A DNA stretch of 64,000 nt, from assembly GCF_902489465.1 (NCBI RefSeq), contig NZ_CABTZZ010000001.1:40637-104636 (forward strand). The letters are read 5' to 3'. Below, in pieces: positions 1 through 7,835 of this stretch; positions within the stretch are counted from its first letter, which is position 1, and every line of letters starts with the position of its first letter. The stretch is from an uncultured Varibaculum sp. Its GTDB lineage: Bacteria; Actinomycetota; Actinomycetes; Actinomycetales; Actinomycetaceae. The notes under the pieces are model-generated. The model saw only the letters and a program-made list of their open reading frames with translations, was not told the DNA's origin and ran no database searches. A program made the translations under genes and the position numbers.

Positions 1-2030
1 ATGACGGTTTAGCGGGAGTAATCGCCCACGCCGCCGATATTGGGGGAAAACGCGGGGAAGACCTGCGCGCTCACCTCGAGGATGTTAAACGCAACCGGAA
101 ACTGAATGCGCTGCTGACCGACCTGGATTTAGGGGTTGAGGTTTCAGAACTCACCTTTGGGAAAGCTGATGCGGCAAAGCTAGAAAAACTGCTCGACAAA
201 TTGGAGATTGGGGAGGGCACTCGTCAGGCTTTAGCTAGTATTCCCGCATTCGCTCTCGGAGCAAAGCCGGCAGAAAAACGCCCCGAAGTTAAACTTATTG
301 CCCCAGACAAAGTTGCCGCCTGGATAGCTGACCTTAGCGGACAGGTAGGGGCGGTAGTTGAAGGACTTAGCACGCCCGGTAGCGGAGAGGCCACCCAGGT
401 TACTTTGGCTAATAAAAATGAAGCTGCCAGTATTAGCCTGATTGAAGGAGACGTAGAAACCGTAGCGGCGCTGCGCCAGTGGCTGCAAAATCCTCAAGGC
501 AGTGTTTTCCATAACTGGAAGAGCGCCTGGCACGCCCTCAAGGGGGCAGGAATCGCGCTCGGTTTGCCTAGCTGGGACAGCGAAATTGGTGGGTATCTGT
601 TGGATCCTTCCGCCCGCTCCTATGATATTGAGGTTTTAAGTGGCAAGCTCTTAGGACGAGCTTTGGTGGTGGAAGAAAAAGAAGCTAGCGGACAGACCGC
701 ATTGGATTTTTCGGGTGTTTCTAACACTAAGACGGCGCAGATTGCGGCGGCTTTGCCCGAGATTGCCAGCGCAGAGCAAGAGCGGTTAGCTACTGGAGGC
801 GCCGAACATTTATGGCTAGAGATGGAACGGCCGGTCGCTAAGATTCTTGCCCAGATGGAAGATACCGGGATCGCAGTCTCAGACCAGGTTTTAGGGGATC
901 TCGAGAATGATTTAAGACGGCAAACCGAGGACGCTAAGCAGGCGGCTAGAAGCGAAGTAGATCGGCCGGAACTGAATCTATCTAGCCCCAAACAGTTACA
1001 AGAAGTTTTATTTGACCAGCTGGGGATGCCGAAAACGAAAAAAACTCGCACCGGATACACCACGAATGCGGATGCTCTGGAGTGGCTGTTTACTAAAACC
1101 CAGCATCCGTTCTTGCAGTATTTGCTGGCGCACCGGGACTCGATAAAACTTTTGCAGACCGTGGAAGGACTGCAAAAGGCAGTTCATGCTGACGGCCGGA
1201 TCCACACCACCTTTAAGCAAACTGTTACTGCTACCGGCCGGCTTTCCTCTGCCGATCCGAATTTGCAAAATATCCCGGTACGTTCGGAAACCGGGCAACG
1301 TATCCGGGAAGCCTTCGTTTGCGGATCCGGATTTGAAAACTTGATGAGCGTGGATTATTCCCAGATTGAGATGCGGGTAATGGCGCATATGTCGGGGGAT
1401 CAAGATCTGATCGCCGCCATTAAAACCGGTGAAGATTTACACCGCACTATGGCCGCTATGATTTTTGGGATTCCGTCCGAGCAAGTCGATGACCAGATGC
1501 GTTCGAAGGTAAAAGCCACTTCCTATGGTTTGGCTTACGGCTTGTCGGCATATGGTCTGGCCAATCAGCTGCGAATTGGCCACAAGGAAGCAGAGAAACT
1601 GATGGAGCGTTACTTCGCCCGTTTTGGAAAAGTACGCAGCTATTTGCGGCAAATCGTGGAGGAGGCACGCAAACACGGCTATACCGAAACTATGCAGGGA
1701 CGGCGCCGGCAACTCCCCGATCTTAGAAGCTCCAATCACACTTTGCGGCGCATGGCGGAGCGGGCTGCCCTCAACGCTCCTATCCAGGGAACGGCTGCAG
1801 ATTTGATGAAGCAGGCCATGATCCGGGTAGATCAGGAACTAAAAGCCCAAAAACTCACCTCGCGGGTGCTACTGCAGATTCACGACGAATTAATCCTGGA
1901 AGTAGCGCCAGGGGAGGAGACCCAGCTGCGCGCCCTCGTGGAAGAAGCGATGTGTCATGCTGCGGAGCTGTCAGTACCCCTGGTAGTCGGGATTGGGGTG
2001 GGTAAAAACTGGCGGAGCGCCGCCCATTAG
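1..2030 (+). CDS. polA: DNA polymerase I, 5' end outside window (partial)
   Basis: The reading frame is open from the first complete codon (base 3), so the gene enters from the left and the N-terminal part of the 5' nuclease domain is missing. Bases 3-200 encode the end of that domain; a degenerate 3'-5' exonuclease-like region follows, then the polymerase domain. Motif A (DYSQIEMR, near base 1353), the O-helix motif B (KATSYGLAYG, near 1510) and motif C (HDE, near 1881) are all present. The exonuclease-like domain lacks an obvious DxE pair, as is usual in actinobacterial PolA. The O-helix carries Tyr where E. coli has Phe762, a residue known to lower discrimination against dideoxynucleotides. 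PolA fills gaps and removes RNA primers during replication and repair. An internal TTG at 201 is not the real start. Confidence 0.97.
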   Translation, partial: DGLAGVIAHAADIGGKRGEDLRAHLEDVKRNRKLNALLTDLDLGVEVSELTFGKADAAKLEKLLDKLEIGEGTRQALASIPAFALGAKPAEKRPEVKLIAPDKVAAWIADLSGQVGAVVEGLSTPGSGEATQVTLANKNEAASISLIEGDVETVAALRQWLQNPQGSVFHNWKSAWHALKGAGIALGLPSWDSEIGGYLLDPSARSYDIEVLSGKLLGRALVVEEKEASGQTALDFSGVSNTKTAQIAAALPEIASAEQERLATGGAEHLWLEMERPVAKILAQMEDTGIAVSDQVLGDLENDLRRQTEDAKQAARSEVDRPELNLSSPKQLQEVLFDQLGMPKTKKTRTGYTTNADALEWLFTKTQHPFLQYLLAHRDSIKLLQTVEGLQKAVHADGRIHTTFKQTVTATGRLSSADPNLQNIPVRSETGQRIREAFVCGSGFENLMSVDYSQIEMRVMAHMSGDQDLIAAIKTGEDLHRTMAAMIFGIPSEQVDDQMRSKVKATSYGLAYGLSAYGLANQLRIGHKEAEKLMERYFARFGKVRSYLRQIVEEARKHGYTETMQGRRRQLPDLRSSNHTLRRMAERAALNAPIQGTAADLMKQAMIRVDQELKAQKLTSRVLLQIHDELILEVAPGEETQLRALVEEAMCHAAELSVPLVVGIGVGKNWRSAAH

Positions 2031-2187
2031 CTCGATCTTTTTTGAGACAGCGGTGAACAAAACCTGCGAGCTTTCGCCTTGCCCTCGTCCTAGTGACACT
2101 GTGTTATCGCCTACAATTTGCCAAAATAGCCTCCGTAAGCGGTCTTTCGGCTGGAGCTGGACGGGTTTTTGCTGATAGGCTCAACAA

Positions 2188-2207
2188 GGTTTCTCTTATG
2201 AGGAACC
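2188..2207 (+). promoter_or_regulatory. hairpin in the rpsA 5' leader
   Basis: GGTTTCTC (2188-2195) pairs with GAGGAACC (2200-2207) around a TTAT loop: 8 pairs, one of them G-T. It lies about 50 bases before the rpsA start in a 224-base leader. S1 autogenously controls its own translation in enterobacteria, so a leader structure is plausible, but nothing here proves regulation. Confidence 0.35.
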
Positions 2208-2254
2208 AAATTGTCCATATTGTCTATTAAGTCCGTTTTGGAGAAATTATCTCT

Positions 2255-3712
2255 ATGACCACCTCTACTGAGCAGCTGGATCAAGTTGCCGTAAACGATA
2301 TCGGTTCACAAGAAGAACTACTTGCTGCAATCGATAAAACTATTAAGTACTTTGGCGATGGCGACATCGTTACCGGTACTGTCGTGCGGGTCGACCGCGA
2401 TGAAGTCCTCCTCGATATTGGTTATAAAACCGAGGGCGTTATCCTCTCCCGCGAGCTATCCATCAAACATGATGTGAGTCCCGAAGACGTTGTCCAGGTG
2501 GGCGACGAAATCGAAGCCCTGGTATTGCAGAAGGAAGATAAGGAGGGGCGCTTACTGCTTTCGAAGAAGCGTGCCCAATACGAGCGTGCCTGGGGCGACG
2601 TCCAGAAGGTCAAGGAAGCCGATGGCGTGGTCACCGGTACCGTGATCGAGGTGGTCAAGGGCGGTCTGATTTTGGATATCGGTCTGCGTGGTTTCTTGCC
2701 GGCATCTCTGGTTGAGATGCGTCGGGTACGTGACCTCGCTCCCTATATTGGTCGGGAGCTCGAAGCTAAGATTATTGAACTGGATGAGAACCGCAATAAC
2801 GTGGTGCTTTCCCGTCGTGCCTGGTTGGAGCAAACTCAGGCGGAGGTACGCACCCAGTTCTTGGATACCTTACAAAAGGGTCAGATCCGTTCCGGTGTGG
2901 TTTCCTCCATCGTCAACTTTGGTGCCTTCGTGGATCTGGGCGGAGTAGACGGCCTGGTGCACGTATCCGAACTGTCCTGGAAGCATATCGATCACCCCTC
3001 CGAAGTGGTGGAAGTTGGCCAGGAAGTTTCGGTCGAGGTACTGGATGTGGATATGGATCGCGAACGGGTTTCGCTGTCCCTGAAGGCCACCCAGGAAGAT
3101 CCTTGGCAGACTTTTGCTCGTACCCACGCTATCGGTCAAGTGGTACCGGGCAAGGTAACTAAACTGGTTCCCTTCGGCGCGTTTGTACGGGTCGAGGACG
3201 GAATCGAAGGCTTGGTGCATATCTCTGAACTGGCGCAGCGTCACGTAGAGGTACCGGAGCAGGTCGTTAAAGTTGGCGAAGAAGTATTCGTTAAGGTTAT
3301 CGACATTGATTTGGATCGTCGCCGGATTTCGTTGTCGCTCAAGCAGGCGAACGAGGGTGTTGACCCGAACACTACTGAGTTTGATCCTTCGCTGTATGGC
3401 ATGACCGCCGAATACGATGAAGAGGGCAACTACAAGTACCCCGAAGGCTTCGATCCGGAAACTAATGAATGGATGGAAGGTTACGAGGCACAGCGGGAAG
3501 CTTGGGAAGAAGAATACGCCCAGGCTGAAGCCCGGTGGAAGGCACACAAGGAGCAGGTGGCTAAGGCTCTGGAAGCCGACACTGAAGCCGCCGCTACTCG
3601 TCCGGATCCCGCCGAGAACGCTAGCTACTCCACCGAGAGTGAAGACTCGGCTGGCACTCTGGCTTCCGATGAAGCCCTAGCTGCTCTCCGCGAGAAGCTA
3701 ACTGGCGAATAA
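2255..3712 (+). CDS. rpsA: 30S ribosomal protein S1
   Basis: This 485-residue protein holds four S1 (OB-fold) RNA-binding domains at roughly residues 35-105, 120-190, 205-275 and 290-360. Each has the pattern G-x-V-x-x-(I/L)-x-x-(F/G)-G-A-F-V-x-(L/V) followed by GLVHxSEL and SLSLK. An acidic C-terminal tail of about 120 residues follows. Four domains is the actinobacterial form, against six in E. coli. S1 binds the ribosome and leader RNA to help translation initiation. The ATG at 2255 follows TTGGAGAAA, an acceptable ribosome binding site. The gene is preceded by polA, the same order as in mycobacteria, and ends before a strong terminator, so it is probably its own unit. Confidence 0.97.
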   Translation: MTTSTEQLDQVAVNDIGSQEELLAAIDKTIKYFGDGDIVTGTVVRVDRDEVLLDIGYKTEGVILSRELSIKHDVSPEDVVQVGDEIEALVLQKEDKEGRLLLSKKRAQYERAWGDVQKVKEADGVVTGTVIEVVKGGLILDIGLRGFLPASLVEMRRVRDLAPYIGRELEAKIIELDENRNNVVLSRRAWLEQTQAEVRTQFLDTLQKGQIRSGVVSSIVNFGAFVDLGGVDGLVHVSELSWKHIDHPSEVVEVGQEVSVEVLDVDMDRERVSLSLKATQEDPWQTFARTHAIGQVVPGKVTKLVPFGAFVRVEDGIEGLVHISELAQRHVEVPEQVVKVGEEVFVKVIDIDLDRRRISLSLKQANEGVDPNTTEFDPSLYGMTAEYDEEGNYKYPEGFDPETNEWMEGYEAQREAWEEEYAQAEARWKAHKEQVAKALEADTEAAATRPDPAENASYSTESEDSAGTLASDEALAALREKLTGE

Positions 3713-3759
3713 ACAGTTAATCGCAGTTCTCCTTAGGAACTGTGACGCTTAACTTTCAG

Positions 3760-3797
3760 GGTGGGCAGAAGCAGAAATGCTTCTGCCCACCTTTTTT
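3760..3797 (+). terminator. intrinsic terminator of rpsA
   Basis: A perfect 14-bp stem (3760-3773 with 3778-3791; GGTGGGCAGAAGCA arm) closes a GAAA tetraloop and is followed directly by TTTTTT (3792-3797). Confidence 0.95.
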
Positions 3798-3888
3798 ATT
3801 TCTAAAGGCAGAGCCGTGAAATGCGGATATTCGCATTGATTTTTCTATCTGGCGCTTTCCTGGGGCTAATGCCTGGTAGCGTGAAGCT

Positions 3889-4380
3889 ATGAAGCAGATG
3901 CTGGGCAGCGATGATGAGGGCAAGAATAGTGGCTCCTTGTCACCAAATACGCAGTCGTCTAACCCCTATGGGCCTCCCGGTCAGATTCTGCCTGCCGGGC
4001 AGCCGCCAGCACCTGCTCCCTATCCTCCCACCCAGCCCTATCAGGGCGGCGGGCAGCCCTACCTGCAGCCGGGAGGCACGCCGGCGTCACTTCCGGCAGT
4101 ATTTCCTGTGGGGTATCAGGCACAGGTAGCGGGGTATGCCCCTAATCCGGCGGGCTCTGTTAACGTCCACTTGCCAGAACGCAGCAATTCGTCCTCTAAG
4201 AGAGTGCCAGTCGCGTTGTTAATTATCGGGATAGTTATCGCGACTGCCTATCTAGGGTTCTTGCTGCTGGTACTGCTAAAACCGGAGATTTTGGCGTTGC
4301 CTGCTGTGTCTTCACTGCCGGTTTCGGCAATCGGGCACGCGGGTCAACTGCTTGCTAGCAGCCCTATAGGGCTGTGGTGA
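3889..4380 (+). CDS. proline-rich single-pass membrane protein, unknown
   Basis: I do not recognise this 163-residue protein. Residues 1-90 are low-complexity and rich in Pro, Gly, Gln and Tyr (NPYGPPGQ, PYPPTQPYQGG type runs), like the cytoplasmic heads of many actinobacterial membrane proteins. A short basic stretch (SSKRVP) then leads into one hydrophobic segment at about residues 104-127, and about 35 residues follow. No enzymatic motif is visible. No good ribosome binding site is seen before the ATG at 3889; a second ATG at 3898 is possible. The next gene starts 29 bases downstream and is also membrane-anchored, so the two probably form a unit. Confidence 0.7.
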   Translation: MKQMLGSDDEGKNSGSLSPNTQSSNPYGPPGQILPAGQPPAPAPYPPTQPYQGGGQPYLQPGGTPASLPAVFPVGYQAQVAGYAPNPAGSVNVHLPERSNSSSKRVPVALLIIGIVIATAYLGFLLLVLLKPEILALPAVSSLPVSAIGHAGQLLASSPIGLW

Positions 4381-4409
4381 ATATCGGGTTATAAGGTAGG
4401 TAGATAACG

Positions 4410-5975
4410 ATGTTAGCTTCCCCAGCTTCCAGTAGCGCCGGTAATAAAGGCAACTTGGTGCTGCGTCTACTGGCGGTGCTGGTTACCTTGGTACTGGTAG
4501 ATTTGGCGCTGACTGTCTACGTGTTTGTTCTCTCCGATAGCAGCGGCAAACTGGGTGCGGGAGCAGCCAAGGAAAAACCACCCACTGTTTCCACGGTGAT
4601 TGAAGTACACAAACAGATAAAAAGTGACTCTTTTACTCCCTATATAGCTGCTGAATCCAGTCCGGCACTGATGGTTAAAGAGAGCCTCGAGATCTGGCTA
4701 ATTTTTAATACCAGCGAAGGAGCTAGTGCCCAGCCACTATCTGGGGATGGGAAAGCGAAAGGAGAACCGTTTAGTTTGCCAGCCTGCGATAACGGCCTGG
4801 CGCAACCCTATGAGGCATTCGGGGGACAGATAGTTTGCAAAGGTGCCCTGGGAGAGAAGGAGAACCCGGCCTCGGCTGCTGGCGCGAAAACTGGTGAGTG
4901 CGCGGGGGAGGTAATCTACCAAGACACTCAGGTAATGGTCTGCGCTGAGCCGGCTGCTAAAGGCGCCAAAACGGTTAGTTATATGCAGGCAGGAAAGACT
5001 ATCTGGGAAACTAGTCTGCCGGGACAACCCGCTATAGCAGCCAATAGTAAATCCATTTGGGCAACTCGCCTAACCGATAAGCAGGGCAAAGTCAGTTACC
5101 AAAGATTTGATGTACCCGGGGCACCAGCTGCTGGTAGTGAAAAACCGGCCGGCTGGGATGCGATTAAGAAAGTAGATTTCCAAAATATAACCCTAAGTAT
5201 CATCACCATCGGTACTGCCAAATATAACGATCTTCCCCTGAGCGATGGTAGGTGGAGGGAGGCACCGGAGCGAGATACAGGACTAGCCCTGGGGATCAGA
5301 AAAAATGATAAGGTCTATGCCGATAGCAATGGTGATGGCTATTTAGACTTTGCGCAGGTTCTCTACCTACAAACTGCCGGAGGAGAAATACCCGAAAGAG
5401 ATGAGGGAGAACTTACCTTCCAAGGGCGAGTTCACCAGATACTGGTGTGGATTTGGGATCCAGAAAGTCAAAAACCAAAGTTGATGGATTCTCCACTAAT
5501 TTCTCCGACTATTGGTCCCTATTGCGGTGCGGGATACGATTCAGAAATCCCATTCGCAGCAGATCTATCCGCTGTGGAAGGCCTGGGGTTAAAAGTTAAG
5601 TATCTTTATAGCCAGGCTAGCTGGAATGATGTTGTCGTTGAAGGTAAAGGCATGGAGCAGTTGACCCAAGTTTCTCGCAGTGAAGAAGCAGAATATCGGG
5701 TAGTTAAGGACAACTTGGTGAGGATAGTGAACGGAAGTGCTACCGCAGTAGTACCGCCTGAGGGTTGCATTGAAATCATGGAGGAAGACGAAGATGTGAA
5801 CGACGTTCCGGATTTATTGCCCTTCCGCGGAGCTGATGCTTCCCTAGCAGTTTCTCCCAAAAAGTTTAAGAACGTTAATTACTGGTTCCCAGTATGGAAA
5901 GATTCCCAAGGAAATGTCTTGTGGTATGCCGTTGACCAGTTACACGATAATTATGTGCTCGGCTGGTCAAAGTAA
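4410..5975 (+). CDS. membrane-anchored extracytoplasmic protein, unknown
   Basis: Unrecognised protein of 521 residues. One hydrophobic segment at about residues 16-42 acts as signal-anchor; the remaining 480 residues would lie outside the membrane. The ectodomain holds a D-x-N-x-D-G-x-x-D loop (ADSNGDGYLDF, near residues 305-313) of the calcium-binding EF-hand/dockerin type. It also has several Cys residues (for example near 126, 143, 164 and 178) that could form disulfides. The ATG at 4410 follows AAGGTAGG. It is the second gene of a pair with the proline-rich protein upstream; neither resembles the neighbouring housekeeping genes. Confidence 0.7.
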   Translation: MLASPASSSAGNKGNLVLRLLAVLVTLVLVDLALTVYVFVLSDSSGKLGAGAAKEKPPTVSTVIEVHKQIKSDSFTPYIAAESSPALMVKESLEIWLIFNTSEGASAQPLSGDGKAKGEPFSLPACDNGLAQPYEAFGGQIVCKGALGEKENPASAAGAKTGECAGEVIYQDTQVMVCAEPAAKGAKTVSYMQAGKTIWETSLPGQPAIAANSKSIWATRLTDKQGKVSYQRFDVPGAPAAGSEKPAGWDAIKKVDFQNITLSIITIGTAKYNDLPLSDGRWREAPERDTGLALGIRKNDKVYADSNGDGYLDFAQVLYLQTAGGEIPERDEGELTFQGRVHQILVWIWDPESQKPKLMDSPLISPTIGPYCGAGYDSEIPFAADLSAVEGLGLKVKYLYSQASWNDVVVEGKGMEQLTQVSRSEEAEYRVVKDNLVRIVNGSATAVVPPEGCIEIMEEDEDVNDVPDLLPFRGADASLAVSPKKFKNVNYWFPVWKDSQGNVLWYAVDQLHDNYVLGWSK

Positions 5976-6085
5976 ACTAGTTACCACTTCGAACTAGGCT
6001 CTAGTATCTTTCGATAGCTATTGCCTGGTTACGGACAGGTAATTTCCACTTGGGCGGAAAGGTAATCGCTAGGTAGGCTGGCATC

Positions 6086-6748
6086 GTGAGTGAACTATTG
6101 ATTTACCGTAACCCGGATCGAGGAGCCCGCTGGGCGGCGGCTTCGCCCACGAACGCCCTCTCCGTGGCAGTAACTGGAGGTATCGGTTCCGGTAAATCTA
6201 CTGCGGTAAAAACCTTAAAAGCGCTAGGGGCTAAGACTTGCAGCGCCGATGAACTGGCGGGACAGGCATTGGTCGATTTAGCGCCCGATATTGCCCGTGC
6301 TTTTGATCATCCCGAATGGGAAACCGGTGTTGATCGCCGCGCCCTCGCCGCGATCGTGTTTAATAATCCCGATGCCCGCCGCCTCCTAGAATCCATAACT
6401 CACCCCTATATTGCGTTCCTTTCTGATCGTTTCTTTGCCTCCCTCACCCCGGGGGACATTGGTATTTACGATATTCCGTTGCTGGCCGAAAACCTGAACG
6501 CGCGCGCTTTTGACGTGATCGTGGCAGTGAGTGCGCCCCTCAAACAGCGTTATCAGCGACTGCTTCAACGCTCCGGTATGGAGCCGGCACAAGTAGACGC
6601 CCGGATTGCCGCCCAAGCCAGTGAAGAACAACGCCGCGCCATTGCCAACTTTGAGCTGGTAAATGATACTACCCGCGAAGATTTGCGGCGTATCATCGCC
6701 TCGGAGTTATGGCCGGAGCTGCGGCGCCTGGCCAATGGAGAAAACTGA
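6086..6748 (+). CDS. coaE: dephospho-CoA kinase
   Basis: CoaE phosphorylates the 3'-hydroxyl of dephospho-CoA with ATP, the last step of coenzyme A synthesis in the cytosol. The P-loop GGIGSGKS lies at residues 31-38, after an N-terminal extension of about 25 residues. The CoA-binding and lid region (SADELAGQ, DIPLLAEN, QASEEQRRAIANF) follows. At 220 residues it is close to the usual 200-210; actinobacterial versions with a C-terminal GrpB-like domain are much longer, so this one lacks that fusion. The start is GTG at 6086. The position downstream of rpsA is typical of actinobacteria, here with two unknown genes inserted between. Confidence 0.93.
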   Translation: MSELLIYRNPDRGARWAAASPTNALSVAVTGGIGSGKSTAVKTLKALGAKTCSADELAGQALVDLAPDIARAFDHPEWETGVDRRALAAIVFNNPDARRLLESITHPYIAFLSDRFFASLTPGDIGIYDIPLLAENLNARAFDVIVAVSAPLKQRYQRLLQRSGMEPAQVDARIAAQASEEQRRAIANFELVNDTTREDLRRIIASELWPELRRLANGEN

Positions 6749-6803
6749 TTGCCAGCTGCTCACGCGCGAAATCGAGTTTTCATACCGTTAGTTCTCGATC
6801 TCC

Positions 6804-6909
6804 GCGCGGGCAGAGGTTTTTCCTCCTGCCCAAAAACTCGAAAAAGCCACGGGCTTTTTTTCGAGTTTTACGCCCACCTAGCCTACTCGGATAAAACCTC
6901 TGCCCGCGC
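6804..6909. repeat. 17-bp perfect inverted repeat enclosing a terminator
   Basis: GCGCGGGCAGAGGTTTT at 6804-6820 is exactly reversed and complemented at 6893-6909. The 72 bases between hold the hairpin terminator at 6833-6870. The element lies between coaE and the queuosine transporter gene. Confidence 0.85.
6833..6870 (+). terminator. intrinsic terminator downstream of coaE
   Basis: AAAACTCGAAAAAGCC (6833-6848) pairs with GGCTTTTTTTCGAGTTTT (6852-6869) with a two-base bulge. The inner AAAAAGCC/GGCTTTTTTT part is a typical A-tract/stem/T-tract terminator. A competing copy of TCGAGTTTT at 6772-6780 can pair with the same left arm. Confidence 0.7.
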
Positions 6910-7004
6910 CTCCTAGACATTCAGGCGACAAATTCGAACTAATGAAGCTAATAACCGCATAGGAAAAGCCTTGCCCGCGTGGCTTGTTATTGACACAGCA
7001 GGCC

Positions 7005-7106
7005 CCAGTTATCTCCAGGCAGTATAAAACGAGAACCTAACGCGGCAGTCTGGGCCTAACTGGACGAGTACCCCGGGGAGACTGCTAGATTAGGCAGGTG
7101 ACAACT
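7005..7106 (+). promoter_or_regulatory. structured leader of the queuosine transporter gene
   Basis: CCTAA (7036-7040) pairs with TTAGG (7090-7094) outside GCAGTCT (7045-7051) paired with AGACTGC (7079-7085). The TTAGG strand overlaps the only Shine-Dalgarno-like sequence (TAGGCAGG, 7091-7098) of the next gene, so folding would hide it. TAACTGG (7057-7063), in the loop, is complementary to CCAGTTA (7005-7011), which could make a pseudoknot if transcription starts far enough upstream. A TATAAA (7023-7028) could be a -10 box, in which case only the hairpin is transcribed. It does not match the preQ1-I pattern, as no A-rich tail is present. Confidence 0.45.
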
Positions 7107-7835
7107 ATGGCGAAATCTGAAAGATCTCTATCTCCGCAACCGCGCGACCTCGAAAAAAATGCTTCCACAGGTGCAAATGCCGCGATCTTTGCCCGCACCC
7201 CGCGCGGCCTTTTTGATGTTTGCGTTATTTTCTTTGTGACCTTTCTACTAATCGCCAATATTTGTGCCACTAAAGCGATTCAGATCGGGCCGATTGTTTT
7301 TGACGGGGGAGCTATTTTATTTCCCTTAACTTATGTTTTAGGCGACGTGATTAGTGAAGTCTGGGGGCTAAAGGCGGCTAAACGGGCTATCTTAATGGGC
7401 TTCGTGATTTCCGTAATGGCCTCTGTGACTTTTTGGGTAGTGGGAATGCTGCCGCCGGAAGCCTCTTATCAAAATAACGCTGCCTTCCAGAGCGTGCTCG
7501 GGTTTGTACCCCGCATCGTGATCGCCTCGATGGCCGGTTACGTGCTGGGAAACTGGCTTAATGCCTATGTGCTGGTGAAAATCAAAGAGCGCTGGGGTGA
7601 GAACAATCTTTGGGTTCGTCTAGTGACCTCTACCCTGGCCGGCGAACTAGTAGATTCCATTGTTTTTTGTGCTATCGCTTTTGGGGGAATCATGAGTTTG
7701 CCCCAACTGCTGATCTATATTTTCCTCGGCGGATACCTGTATAAATGCGCGGTAGAAATCCTTTGTCTACCCTTTACTTACCTAGTGATTGCCCGGGTAA
7801 AGAAACACGAAAGGTATGGCCTTGACATTCACTAA
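7107..7835 (+). CDS. yhhQ: queuosine precursor transporter (YhhQ/COG1738 family)
   Basis: YhhQ-family proteins (formerly DUF165) carry queuosine precursors (preQ0/preQ1, or queuine in some species) across the cytoplasmic membrane. About six hydrophobic segments are visible, with family signatures near LLIANICATKAIQIG, FPLTYVLGDVISEVWG and GELVDSIVFCAIAF. The protein is 242 residues from the ATG at 7107, which sits after TAGGCAGG; a GTG at 7098 would add three residues. The 3' end overlaps tgt by 20 bases, so the two are co-translated. The nearby tgt and gluQ complete the use of the imported base. No de novo queuosine gene (queC, queD, queE, queF) is in the window, so salvage is likely. Confidence 0.9.
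   Translation: MAKSERSLSPQPRDLEKNASTGANAAIFARTPRGLFDVCVIFFVTFLLIANICATKAIQIGPIVFDGGAILFPLTYVLGDVISEVWGLKAAKRAILMGFVISVMASVTFWVVGMLPPEASYQNNAAFQSVLGFVPRIVIASMAGYVLGNWLNAYVLVKIKERWGENNLWVRLVTSTLAGELVDSIVFCAIAFGGIMSLPQLLIYIFLGGYLYKCAVEILCLPFTYLVIARVKKHERYGLDIH

Noticed and set aside
201..2030. polA as a short gene starting at TTG 201
   Set aside because: The same frame is open to the left edge and encodes conserved 5' nuclease residues, so the gene is simply cut by the window.
2870..3547. 225-residue open frame antisense to rpsA
   Set aside because: It mirrors a highly conserved S1 gene, has no recognisable motif and no ribosome binding site; such shadows are common in GC-balanced codon usage.
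7023..7106. a classical preQ1-I riboswitch
   Set aside because: The leader lacks the short C-rich loop and the A-rich tail with ACTA-like end; only a generic structured leader is supported.
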